Positions 1-6,112 of a DNA stretch of 11,493 nt are shown here, piece by piece (the stretch's first letter is position 1; each line of letters begins with the position of its first letter). The notes below the pieces were generated by a model. It ran no database searches, was not told the origin of the DNA, and worked only from the letters and a program-made list of their open reading frames with translations. Origin of the DNA: JACVRW01 sp035705985 (GTDB lineage: Bacteria; Actinomycetota; Thermoleophilia; Solirubrobacterales; Thermoleophilaceae); the NCBI GenBank assembly GCA_035705985.1, contig DASSVP010000019.1:1-11493 (forward strand), in the 5' to 3' direction. The position numbers were made by a program, and so were the translations under genes.

Positions 1-610
1 CAGCTTCGCCCTGCACGCCGCCGCGCGCCACGGCGTGCACGTGGTCGGCATCACGCTGTCGCCGCCGCAGGCCGAGCGCGGCCGGCGCAAGGCGGCCGAG
101 CTGGGGCTGTCCGACAAGGTCGACATCCGCGTCGCGGACTACCGCGAGCTAGCCGACGAGCCCTTCGACGCGGTGGCGAGCATCGGGATGGTCGAACACG
201 TGGGCTCCGCTCAGATCGACGTCTACGCGAAGCAGGTCGCGCGGCTCGTGAAGCCCGGCCGGCGCGTGCTCAACCACGGGATCGCGCGGCTCCGCGTGGG
301 CGATCCGGAGGCCGGCCCGTTCTCCGAGCGCTACGTGTTCCCCGACGCCGCTCCGCTCCACCTGTCACGCATTCAGACGGCGATGGAGCGCGCGGGGCTC
401 GAGACCGAGCACGTTGAGGGACTCCGCTCGGATTACGCGGAGACGCTCCGCCACTGGGCGCGCAACCTCGACAACAACCTCGATGAGGCCATTCGGCTCG
501 CCGGGGAGGAGCGCGTGCGCGTGTGGCGGCTCTACCTGCGCGCCGCGCGGCGCGGCTTCGAGAGCGGCTTCACGTCGGTCTACCAGGTGCGCTGCAGCAG
601 GCCGGACTAG
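1..610 (+). CDS. Cyclopropane-fatty-acyl-phospholipid synthase-type SAM methyltransferase (3' part)
   Basis: The frame is open from the left edge (from base 2) to a TAG at 608-610, giving 202 visible residues; the N-terminus and the SAM-binding glycine loop lie outside the window. The visible part starts in the Rossmann methyltransferase core (HVVGITLSPPQ, then VADYRELADEPFDAVASIGMVEHVG), where the EHVG segment is typical of the CFA/mycolic-acid cyclopropane synthase family. Later family signatures are LNHGIARL, FSERYVFPDA, DYAETLRHWARNLD and the C-terminal RLYLRAARRGFESG. Family members transfer a methyl(ene) group from S-adenosylmethionine to unsaturated acyl chains of membrane phospholipids on the cytoplasmic membrane face. 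A GTG at 35 is an internal codon, not the start. The gene converges on the esterase gene and their stop codons interlock in CTAG (607-610). Family assignment is firm; the exact product (cyclopropane or methyl-branched chain) cannot be told. Confidence 0.88.
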   Translation, partial: SFALHAAARHGVHVVGITLSPPQAERGRRKAAELGLSDKVDIRVADYRELADEPFDAVASIGMVEHVGSAQIDVYAKQVARLVKPGRRVLNHGIARLRVGDPEAGPFSERYVFPDAAPLHLSRIQTAMERAGLETEHVEGLRSDYAETLRHWARNLDNNLDEAIRLAGEERVRVWRLYLRAARRGFESGFTSVYQVRCSRPD

Positions 611-1452
611 CGCGCGATCGCCGCGGTGAGCAGCTCTGAGGCGCCCAGCATCCCGCCCAGGTTCGGGTGGATCGGCGCCGCGGCGTTCACCGGCACGACC
701 GGCTCGACCCAGCGGATCACCGGCGGCTGGCAGGCGTCGTGGCCCACGCTCGCCGCGTACCAGTCCACCAGCCGCGCACCGGCGGCCGCCGCCTGCGTGG
801 CCATCATCGCGTTCAACTCCACCTGCTTCGCGCGCACGTACGGAACGTCGCCGTCCGTTATCGGCATCTGCGGCCAGCAGCCGGGGCCGGAGTGCGGGAG
901 GATCGCCGCGTAGTTGACGACGAAGATGCGCGCCTTCGGGGAGCGTGCCCTGATGCCCGCCAGCACGTCCGCGACGAGCGGCGCGGTGGCCTGGATGCGC
1001 TCGGAGATCTCGTCGCGCCCGTCGTGCACGTAGCGATCCTGGCAGGGGGTGCCCTCGTTCGAGGTCGCGCTCGCGCAGTCCTCGGCGACGCTCGAGAAGC
1101 CGATGTCGTTGCCGCCGATCTGGAGCGAGACGATCCTCGTCTGCTTGGTGAGGCGGTCGAACTGCGGCGGGTTCGGGCCGTCGGGATCCACGTTCTGCGG
1201 GTTCTCCATGTCCTCGGTCTCGGCGCCGCTGCAGGTGGCGTCCTTCAGCGCCAGGCCGAGGTCGCGCGCGGTGAGGTTGGCGTAGTTGTTGTTCGACTTG
1301 AGGCAGCCGAACAGCGGCACCTGCACCGGGATGAGTGGTCCGGCCGCGTAGGAGTCGCCGAGCGCGACGAACTCCTGAGCCGCCGACGCCGGCGCCGCGA
1401 GCGCCAGCATCGAGATGAACACAGCCAGTAGAGACCGCCCCCGCGTGATCAT
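607..1452 (-). CDS. Secreted SGNH/GDSL-family esterase or lipase
   Basis: With the ATG at 1450-1452 the protein has 281 residues and opens with a clean Sec signal peptide (MITRGR, hydrophobic stretch about residues 8-20, probable cleavage after ASA near 24). The SGNH blocks are present: GDSY at 32-35 with nucleophile Ser34, Gly57-Asn-type block I context, GGND at 113-116 with Asn115, and HPN at 262-264 with catalytic His262. The usual Asp three residues before the His is absent (APIHPN), as in Streptomyces-type SGNH esterases that use a backbone carbonyl. Six cysteines (50, 74, 126, 137, 192, 241) in the mature part could form three disulfides, fitting an extracellular enzyme. It probably hydrolyses acyl esters; substrate unknown. 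The frame stays open upstream to 1581, but that would bury the signal peptide. A GTG at 1456-1458 is an alternative start two codons earlier. No strong ribosome-binding site is visible. Confidence 0.88.
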   Translation of the reverse strand: MITRGRSLLAVFISMLALAAPASAAQEFVALGDSYAAGPLIPVQVPLFGCLKSNNNYANLTARDLGLALKDATCSGAETEDMENPQNVDPDGPNPPQFDRLTKQTRIVSLQIGGNDIGFSSVAEDCASATSNEGTPCQDRYVHDGRDEISERIQATAPLVADVLAGIRARSPKARIFVVNYAAILPHSGPGCWPQMPITDGDVPYVRAKQVELNAMMATQAAAAGARLVDWYAASVGHDACQPPVIRWVEPVVPVNAAAPIHPNLGGMLGASELLTAAIAR

Positions 1453-1461
1453 GCGCACTCT

Positions 1462-1495
1462 GTTCCCCGGACCACACCACGGGTAACCGGGGAAC
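1462..1495. repeat. Perfect 9-bp inverted repeat between divergent starts
   Basis: GTTCCCCGG at 1462-1470 and CCGGGGAAC at 1487-1495 are exact reverse complements separated by 16 bp. The right arm abuts the ATG of the small plus-strand ORF and the left arm lies 9 nt upstream of the esterase ATG, so each arm sits in the leader of one of the two divergent genes. It could be a regulator-binding operator, an RNA hairpin, or two similar G-rich translation-initiation sequences facing each other. The geometry is seen directly; function is inferred. Confidence 0.55.
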
Positions 1496-1654
1496 ATGGC
1501 GGAGCTGACTGAACTAGAGGAGAAGGTGGCGGAGGTGTACGGCCTGGCGCAGGCCGCGCAGAACGCCACGCAAAAGATCAAGGGTCTCGTGGAGAACGAC
1601 GAGATCGAGCAGACGCGCGAGGCGGCGCTAACGCTCGCGAGGCAGGAGGCCTAG
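1496..1654 (+). CDS. Small acidic, probably helical protein (52 aa), hypothetical
   Basis: ATG at 1496-1498 and TAG at 1652-1654 give 52 residues, starting MAELTELEEKVAEVYG and ending ALTLARQEA. It is rich in Glu, Ala and Gln with no Pro after the start, and charged and apolar residues alternate with helical periodicity, so a short amphipathic helix is likely. It fills the space between the divergent esterase start and the convergent hydrolase end, and its last 27 nt overlap the hydrolase 3' end on the opposite strand. I do not recognise a family with certainty; the first 35 or so residues recall the opening of longer helical actinobacterial proteins, so it may be a shortened relative. A weak GGGGA lies only 3 nt before the ATG and is part of the inverted repeat. 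It is too short for coding statistics to settle. Confidence 0.5.
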   Translation: MAELTELEEKVAEVYGLAQAAQNATQKIKGLVENDEIEQTREAALTLARQEA

Positions 1655-2461
1655 CAGCCGGCCGGCCACGAGCTCGGGCTTCTCGTCGACGATGAAGTGC
1701 GTGGCGTCGGCGACCAGCTCGAGCTCGACGGCGTCCGCTTGGCCGAACGCGTCCCTGGCGGCGCGCACGGTCAGGACGACGTCGCGCATCCCGAACAGCA
1801 CCCGGGTCGGCACGCGCAGGCCGGCGGCCGTGTAGCGGCCGATCAGGCCGGGTAGCTCGCGCAGAAAGGTGCGGTAGAGCCGCTCGGTGGCCCGGGCGCG
1901 CTCGCCGCCGAGCCGTGCAGCGAATGCAGAGCGCGCCGGCTCGGGAATTCCGCGTGGGCCGAGCGTCCGCCCGATCAAGCCGCCGAGGCCCGGCGTGGAG
2001 AGCACCGGCATGTACATGAACCGCCAGGCGTCGAGTGCCGTCCTCGGATCGCGTGACGGCCACGGCGGCAGCACGTTGAGCGCGAGGAGGCCGGCCACTC
2101 GCCCGGGATGCTCGAGCGCGAGCAGGAACCCGACATAGCCGCCCCAGTCGTGTCCGGCGATCGTCGCCTTCTCGATCTCGAGCTCGTCGAGCAGCGCCAG
2201 CATGTCGCGCATGAGCTGGTGCTTCTCGTAGCCGCGCTCCGGCACCTCGGTCCAGCCGAACCCGCGGAAGTCGGGCGCGATCGCGCGCGCGTGCGGCGCA
2301 ACGAGCGGGATCACGTCGCGCCACAGGTACCAGTGCTGGGGCCAGCCGTGCAGCATGAGCACGGGCGGGCCGTCGCCGGCGAGGGCTACGTGCGTGCGCA
2401 GCCCGCCGACGCTAACGAACTCGTGATCGACGCCCGCTACGTGAGGGATGTCGGCGTCCAC
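1628..2461 (-). CDS. Alpha/beta-fold hydrolase, epoxide hydrolase / haloalkane dehalogenase-like
   Basis: The 277-residue protein has the standard order of an epoxide-hydrolase-type alpha/beta hydrolase: oxyanion motif HGWPQ (38-42), DFRGFGWT (64-71), nucleophile elbow GHDWGG (103-108) with Asp105, an acid candidate Asp227 in GMRD, and His255 in DATHF. An Asp rather than Ser nucleophile and the GHDWGG sequence point to epoxide hydrolase or haloalkane dehalogenase chemistry through an ester intermediate; residues 130-210 form the cap. No signal peptide is present, so it should be cytoplasmic. The GTG at 2459-2461 is the only plausible start, because there is no ATG, GTG or TTG between it and the first conserved strand (HEFVSVGG). 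This start lies 50 nt inside the end of the helicase gene in another frame, suggesting coupled translation. No good ribosome-binding site is seen. Natural substrate unknown. Confidence 0.87.
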   Translation of the reverse strand: MDADIPHVAGVDHEFVSVGGLRTHVALAGDGPPVLMLHGWPQHWYLWRDVIPLVAPHARAIAPDFRGFGWTEVPERGYEKHQLMRDMLALLDELEIEKATIAGHDWGGYVGFLLALEHPGRVAGLLALNVLPPWPSRDPRTALDAWRFMYMPVLSTPGLGGLIGRTLGPRGIPEPARSAFAARLGGERARATERLYRTFLRELPGLIGRYTAAGLRVPTRVLFGMRDVVLTVRAARDAFGQADAVELELVADATHFIVDEKPELVAGRLLGLLPRER

Positions 2462-3605
2462 CGCGGTGGACCGTACCCGGGCGCGAGCCCTTCAGACCGC
2501 TCTGCTCGAACTGCGCGTGCAGGCGCAATTCGTGCGCGATCTTGCCCACGTCGTGGGCCTGGTCGTGCATGACGAACGTCACGCCGACCCCGGACCGGCC
2601 CGCGCGGCCGGTGCGGCCGATGCGGTGCACGTAGGTCTCCCGGTCCTCGGGCGCGTCGAAGTTCACGACCTGAGTGATGTCGTCCACGTCGATGCCGCGG
2701 GCGGCCACGTCCGTGGCCACGAGCGCAGCGACCTCTCCGCGGTGGAAGCGCCGGAGCGCCTTCTCACGCTGGCCCTGGGACTTGTCGCCGTGCATGGCGG
2801 CCGCGTCGACCCCGCGCCTGCCGAGCCGCTTGACGAGCCGGTCGGCGCCGCGCTTCGTGCGCACGAAGACCAGCGTGCGGCCGGCGTCGTCGCCGTTCAG
2901 CACCCGGACCAGCGAGTCGAGCTTGTCCTCGTGGGCGACCGAGAGGAAGCGATGGTCGATGTCCACACGCGCGTCCTTCGTCGGCGCGTGCTCGTGCCGG
3001 CGGGCGTTGCGCGTGTACTCGGCGGCGATGCGGCCGGCCTCGCCGTCGAGCGTGGCCGACAGGAAGAGCGTCTGGCGCTCGCGCGGCACCTGCCGCACGA
3101 TGCGGTCAACGACCGGGCGGAAGCCCATGTCGAGCATCCGGTCGGCCTCGTCGAGCGCGAGCACGCGGACGCGGTCGAGCCGGACCGCGCCGCGCGCGAT
3201 CAGGTCCTCGAGCCGTCCGGGCGTGGCGACCAGGATGTGGGCCTTGCGGGCGAGCTTCGCCTGCCGCTCGATTCCGACGCCGCCGTAGACGGCCGCGACC
3301 GAGAGGGCGCGCGCGGCGGCCAGGTCGCGGATCTCCTCCACGATCTGGCTGGCCAGCTCGCGGGTGGGCGCGAGCACGAGCGCCGCGGCCCGCGGGTCGG
3401 CCGCCTCGATGCGGTCGACGAGCGGCGCGCCGAGCGCGAGCGTCTTGCCGGACCCGGTCGGGGACTTCACGAGCACGTCGTGCCCGGCCAGCACGTCGGG
3501 GATTACCGACGCCTGTACGGGGAACGGGCGCTTCAGGCCGCGCTGCGAGAGAGCGCGTGCGACCACCGGCGAGACGCCGAGATCGGCAAAGGACTGCGTG
3601 TTCAA
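2412..3605 (-). CDS. DEAD-box ATP-dependent RNA helicase
   Basis: The 397-residue protein carries the full helicase motif set: Q motif (Phe6, Gln31), motif I SPTGSGKT (48-55), Ia PTRELA (80-85), Ib TPGR (128-131), II DEAD (152-155), III SAT (183-185), IV LVFVRTK (245-251), V ATDVAARGID (297-306) and VI HRIGRTGRAG (327-336). Such enzymes unwind RNA duplexes with ATP, in ribosome assembly, RNA decay or cold adaptation. It lacks a long C-terminal RNA-binding domain but ends in an Arg-rich tail. The start is set by the sequence: TTG at 3603-3605 follows AGGAG (3611-3615, minus strand) by 5 nt and begins directly before the Q motif. The frame stays open upstream to 4058, but that part is antisense to the desaturase and lacks helicase similarity. 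A structured leader precedes it and the hydrolase gene overlaps its last 50 nt. Confidence 0.93.
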   Translation of the reverse strand: MNTQSFADLGVSPVVARALSQRGLKRPFPVQASVIPDVLAGHDVLVKSPTGSGKTLALGAPLVDRIEAADPRAAALVLAPTRELASQIVEEIRDLAAARALSVAAVYGGVGIERQAKLARKAHILVATPGRLEDLIARGAVRLDRVRVLALDEADRMLDMGFRPVVDRIVRQVPRERQTLFLSATLDGEAGRIAAEYTRNARRHEHAPTKDARVDIDHRFLSVAHEDKLDSLVRVLNGDDAGRTLVFVRTKRGADRLVKRLGRRGVDAAAMHGDKSQGQREKALRRFHRGEVAALVATDVAARGIDVDDITQVVNFDAPEDRETYVHRIGRTGRAGRSGVGVTFVMHDQAHDVGKIAHELRLHAQFEQSGLKGSRPGTVHRGGRRHPSRSGRRSRVR

Positions 3606-3610
3606 TTCTG

Positions 3611-3615
3611 CTCCT
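3611..3615 (-). promoter_or_regulatory. Ribosome-binding site that fixes the helicase TTG start
   Basis: AGGAG on the minus strand lies 5 nt before TTG (3603-3605). It is among the clearest Shine-Dalgarno sequences in the window and decides for the TTG over upstream in-frame codons. Confidence 0.75.
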
Positions 3616-3645
3616 GACGGCGGGGCCCTGATGGCTCCGCAAACT

Positions 3646-3672
3646 GATCTGGGAGATTCGCTGACCCAGATC
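3646..3672 (-). other. Hairpin in the helicase leader
   Basis: GATCTGGG (3646-3653) and CCCAGATC (3665-3672) form a perfect 8-bp stem around an 11-nt loop. It lies about 40 nt before the helicase start codon on the minus strand, inside the predicted leader. A GC-rich stem not followed by a T run argues against a simple terminator in either direction. A role in mRNA stability or in temperature-dependent translation is inference. Confidence 0.5.
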
Positions 3673-3701
3673 GCAACTGCCACCGGAGACGAGAACCTCG
3701 C

Positions 3702-3718
3702 GGGCGGCGGCGCCGCCC
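3702..3718 (-). other. GC-only hairpin at the 5' end of the predicted helicase leader
   Basis: Bases 3702-3718 form a 7-bp all-GC stem (GGGCGGC with GCCGCCC) around a 3-nt loop. On the minus strand it would begin about 4 nt after the inferred transcription start, where a stable stem could protect the mRNA 5' end. GC-rich DNA produces such stems by chance, so its function is uncertain. Confidence 0.35.
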
Positions 3719-3727
3719 ACATCCCGG

Positions 3728-3733
3728 AAGCTA
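3728..3733 (-). promoter_or_regulatory. Candidate -10 element for the helicase gene
   Basis: TAGCTT on the minus strand sits in the context GCTAGCTTCC, matching GCTAnnnTCC found also before the desaturase and in the sulfatase-like gene's 5' region. A start near 3721 would give a leader of about 116 nt. No convincing -35 is seen. Confidence 0.4.
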
Positions 3734-3767
3734 GCAGGCGACGCGGCCACGGCCTCCGCGGATCGGC

Positions 3768-3773
3768 TAGGGT
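3768..3773 (+). promoter_or_regulatory. Candidate -10 element for the desaturase gene
   Basis: TAGGGT in the context GCTAGGGTCC lies 39 nt before the desaturase GTG. Transcription from about 3780 would give a leader of roughly 33 nt that includes GGAGG (3798-3802), 10 nt from the start codon. No clear -35 hexamer is seen at the expected spacing. Confidence 0.45.
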
Positions 3774-3812
3774 CCCGCCCCGCGGGGGTTCCACGATGGA
3801 GGCGCTACACCA

Positions 3813-4772
3813 GTGACAACGCAGCTTGTCGCGGAGCCCGCAGGGCCTACCGCGGACGACATCCAGCCGGTCAATAACGAGACTGCCGATCGGATCGCCA
3901 CGGGCACCATCACGGTGCTTCCATTCATCGCCCTCGGGATCGTCTGCTGGCAGCTCTGGAACGATCTCCTCCACCCGAGCGACGTCGCGGTCTTCGTGAT
4001 CATGTACGTGATCTGCGCCATGGGCGTGACGGTCGGGTTCCACCGGCATCTCACCCACCGCAGCTTCAAGGCCAAGAAGCCGGTGCGCGCGGCGCTGGCG
4101 GCCGCCGGCTCGATCGCCATCGAGGGGCCGGTCATCTCATGGGTGGCGGACCACCGCAAGCACCACGCCTTCTCGGACCAGGAGGGCGACCCGCACAGCC
4201 CGCACGTCGGGCACGGAAGCGGGTGGGTCGCCGCGATCCGGGGGCTCTTCCACGCGCACGTAGGCTGGCTCTTCATCCACACGCAGCGCGGCAAGCGGGA
4301 CCGCTACGCGCCCGACCTCCTGGCGGACCCGACGATCAGGTGGATCGACCGGACCTTCCTGCTCTGGGTGTTCGCCGGGCTCGCGCTGCCGTTCGCGCTC
4401 GGCTGGCTGATCGGCGGCAGCCTTCGCACGGGGCTCACCGGCCTGCTCTGGGGTGGCGGCGTGCGCATGCTCGTCGTCCACCACGTGACCTACAGCATCA
4501 ACTCGTTGTGCCACTTCTTCGGCCGCAGGGACTACGAGACCGGCGACGAGTCGCGCAACCTCGGCTGGCTCTCGCTGATCACCTTCGGCGAGTCGTGGCA
4601 CAACAACCACCACGCCTTCCCCACGTCGGCGCGCCACGGCCTGCGCCGCTGGCAGATCGACCCCTCCTGGATCGTGATCCGCACGCTCGAGCGGCTCGGC
4701 CTCGTCTGGGACGTGGTGCGGGTCGACGAGCGCCGGCGGCAGCGCAAGGCGCTGGCCGCCGACGCCCGCTGA
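3813..4772 (+). CDS. Membrane fatty-acid (acyl-CoA/acyl-lipid) desaturase
   Basis: The 319-residue protein has the three His boxes of the membrane di-iron desaturases: HRHLTH (77-82), HRKHH (114-118) and HNNHH (263-267), plus further His in HHVTYSINSLCH (223-234), as in delta-9 stearoyl-CoA-type enzymes. Hydrophobic segments lie at about 31-50, 57-75, 93-110, 181-200 and 207-222. These enzymes use O2 and electrons from a reductase to place a cis double bond in acyl chains, raising membrane fluidity. The ETGDESRN (242-249) and WHNNHHAFP stretches are typical of the stearoyl-CoA-type subgroup. GTG at 3813-3815 follows GGAGG at 3798-3802 with a 10-nt spacer. The gene diverges from the helicase gene and ends 7 nt from the stop of the convergent PspC-domain gene. 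Position of the double bond is not deducible here. Confidence 0.93.
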   Translation: MTTQLVAEPAGPTADDIQPVNNETADRIATGTITVLPFIALGIVCWQLWNDLLHPSDVAVFVIMYVICAMGVTVGFHRHLTHRSFKAKKPVRAALAAAGSIAIEGPVISWVADHRKHHAFSDQEGDPHSPHVGHGSGWVAAIRGLFHAHVGWLFIHTQRGKRDRYAPDLLADPTIRWIDRTFLLWVFAGLALPFALGWLIGGSLRTGLTGLLWGGGVRMLVVHHVTYSINSLCHFFGRRDYETGDESRNLGWLSLITFGESWHNNHHAFPTSARHGLRRWQIDPSWIVIRTLERLGLVWDVVRVDERRRQRKALAADAR

Positions 4773-4779
4773 GCCGCGG

Positions 4780-5019
4780 TCAGTCCTCGAACGGCATCAG
4801 GATCCAGAGCGCGATGTACGGAAACGGCGTGCTGATCAGCGTGGCGATCGCGACCGCGCGAGCCACGACCGGGTTGATCTCGTAGCGGCGGGCAAACGCG
4901 CCCGCCACGCCGCCGATCATGCGGTGCCCCCGCCTCCGCGAAAGGCCCTTCTCGGCGAAGTACGCACGAGCGCCGCGTAGGGAGTTGTCGTTTGCAGTGG
5001 CTGTATGTGTAGTCGTCAT
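4780..5019 (-). CDS. PspC-domain small membrane protein
   Basis: This 79-residue protein has a short Thr/Asn-rich head (1-13), a basic stretch (KGLSRRRGHR, 24-33) and the PspC core: GGVAGAFARRYEINPVVARA (36-55), then a hydrophobic segment ending YIALWILMP (68-76). PspC-domain proteins are inner-membrane proteins linked to the phage-shock envelope-stress response. This version is just the PspC domain, without the longer C-terminal part of multidomain forms. The ATG at 5017-5019 is chosen because it gives a natural N-terminus; an in-frame ATG further upstream is possible but would add an Arg/His-rich extension. No clear Shine-Dalgarno is visible. It lies 71 nt downstream of azlD on the same strand and may be the last gene of that operon or have its own promoter; its stop is 7 nt from the desaturase stop. 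Confidence 0.85.
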   Translation of the reverse strand: MTTTHTATANDNSLRGARAYFAEKGLSRRRGHRMIGGVAGAFARRYEINPVVARAVAIATLISTPFPYIALWILMPFED

Positions 5020-5090
5020 GAGATGAGCATGCCGCCGCGAGAGCGCTTGTCCCATGGGGCAGGCAGGCGTCCGAGTGGTGCGGGTAGCCC

Positions 5091-5399
5091 CTAGAGCGCG
5101 CGCAGCGCGGCGGTGACCGCGGCCGCGACCGCAACGCACGCGACGATGGACTCCGTCCGCCAGTAGACAAGGCCGCCGGCCGCCACGCCGGCCGTGTCGG
5201 CCTCGAGCGCGAGGCGGTCGCCCTCCGCGAACACCTGGGTCGCGACGAGCGCGGCGAGGAGCGCCGGTGAGAGCAGGATCACCACGCTGGTGAACCAGGT
5301 GGGCAGCTCGCGGCCGCCGAGCACGATCGGCCCGGCGGCCTTGATCGCCGCGGTCGCCGCCGTGCAGCCGGCGATCGTGAGTGCGACGGTCGTGGTCAC
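5091..5399 (-). CDS. azlD: AzlD-type small subunit of branched-chain amino-acid exporter
   Basis: The 102-residue, strongly hydrophobic protein fits the AzlD/YgaH family in length and in its helix pattern: about 5-24, 35-56, 66-79 and 84-101. Conserved-looking spots are GGRELP (28-33) and VYWRTESI (78-85). In characterised pairs (E. coli YgaZH, B. subtilis AzlCD) the small subunit works with AzlC to export valine or other branched-chain amino acids. The start GTG (5397-5399) overlaps the azlC stop as GTGA, and GGGAG lies 5 nt upstream, so it is translationally coupled. Taken alone the family call would be modest; its position directly after azlC makes it strong. Confidence 0.88.
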   Translation of the reverse strand: MTTTVALTIAGCTAATAAIKAAGPIVLGGRELPTWFTSVVILLSPALLAALVATQVFAEGDRLALEADTAGVAAGGLVYWRTESIVACVAVAAAVTAALRAL

Positions 5400-6112
5400 C
5401 GGGGCTCCCCCTCGGCCTCCTGGCGCTCCTGCACGTCGGCCCGCGCGCGCCGGGTGAGCCCCGCCAGCGACGCGAGGCTCGCCACGAGGACGGGTATGCC
5501 GGGCGGGGTGAACGTGAGCAGCGTGAGTGCGATGGCCGTCCCGAGCGCCGCTACGCCCTTGGCGCGGTTCGACCTCATCTCGTTCAGCAGCAGCCCGAAG
5601 AAGAACGCCGGGAAGATCGCGTCGAGGCCGAGCTTGTCGGGATCCCCGAGCGCGTCGCCCCAGAGCGCGCCCACGGCGGTGCCGCTGATCCAGGTGACGT
5701 ACGCGATGGCCGATGCGCCGAGCAGGAGGTGCTCGTCGAAGGTGCCGTCGCCACGCGACGACAGCGCCCACGAGTGGTCGACCACCGCCTGTCCCTTCAG
5801 CGCCCGTCGCAGCCAGCCGCCGCTGAAGGACGGCCCCACAGCGGCGCTCATCGGGAGGAAGCGCGAGTTCATCAGCGTCGCGGCGGCGACTGCCGCGCCC
5901 GCGCCGCCCCCGGCGGCGAGGATCGAGATCGCGGTGAACTGGGCCGAGCCCGCGAAGACGATCGCGGACATGAGCACGGCCGCGACGTCGGAGAAGCCGG
6001 CCTCCTCGGCGAGGATCCCGAAGGACAGCGCCAGGAAGAAGCCGGCGACGGCGAACGGCGCGCCCTGACGGACTCCCGCGCGGAAGCCGTGGCTGCGGAC
6101 GAGCGCCGTCAG
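5396..6112 (-). CDS. azlC: AzlC-family permease of branched-chain amino-acid exporter (probable CTG start)
   Basis: The reading frame gives a polytopic protein of about 238 residues, close to YgaZ and AzlC (about 245-255). Family features are RAGVRQGAPFAVAGFF at the N-terminus, AIVFAGSAQFTAI near residue 55, an NSRFLPMSA segment and LDAIFPAFFFGLLLNE in the second half. With AzlD it should export branched-chain amino acids such as valine. The start is unusual: there is no ATG, GTG or TTG in frame near the N-terminus. The first GTG (5975-5977) would delete the first helix, and upstream the frame runs open through the whole aldehyde dehydrogenase gene without such a codon for at least 200 nt. 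A CTG at 6110-6112 overlaps the dehydrogenase stop as CTGA, the same geometry as the GTGA junctions on both sides, so I place the start there. A sequencing error near 6110 is the alternative. Confidence 0.85.
   Translation of the reverse strand: MTALVRSHGFRAGVRQGAPFAVAGFFLALSFGILAEEAGFSDVAAVLMSAIVFAGSAQFTAISILAAGGGAGAAVAAATLMNSRFLPMSAAVGPSFSGGWLRRALKGQAVVDHSWALSSRGDGTFDEHLLLGASAIAYVTWISGTAVGALWGDALGDPDKLGLDAIFPAFFFGLLLNEMRSNRAKGVAALGTAIALTLLTFTPPGIPVLVASLASLAGLTRRARADVQERQEAEGEPR

Noticed and set aside
2448..3617. 389-codon plus-strand frame opposite the helicase
   Set aside because: Antisense shadow caused by high GC at third codon positions; the minus strand has all helicase motifs.
3646..3672. 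Hairpin as a Rho-independent terminator
   Set aside because: No T run follows on either strand, and it lies in a divergent 5' region where no gene ends.
3606..4058. N-terminal extension of the helicase to 4058
   Set aside because: It would lie antisense to the desaturase, lacks family similarity, and the TTG at 3605 has an excellent ribosome-binding site directly before the Q motif.
5020..5090. Terminator or promoter in the azlD-pspC gap
   Set aside because: I saw only weak GC-rich partial repeats and no convincing -10 element or T-run hairpin, so I call neither.
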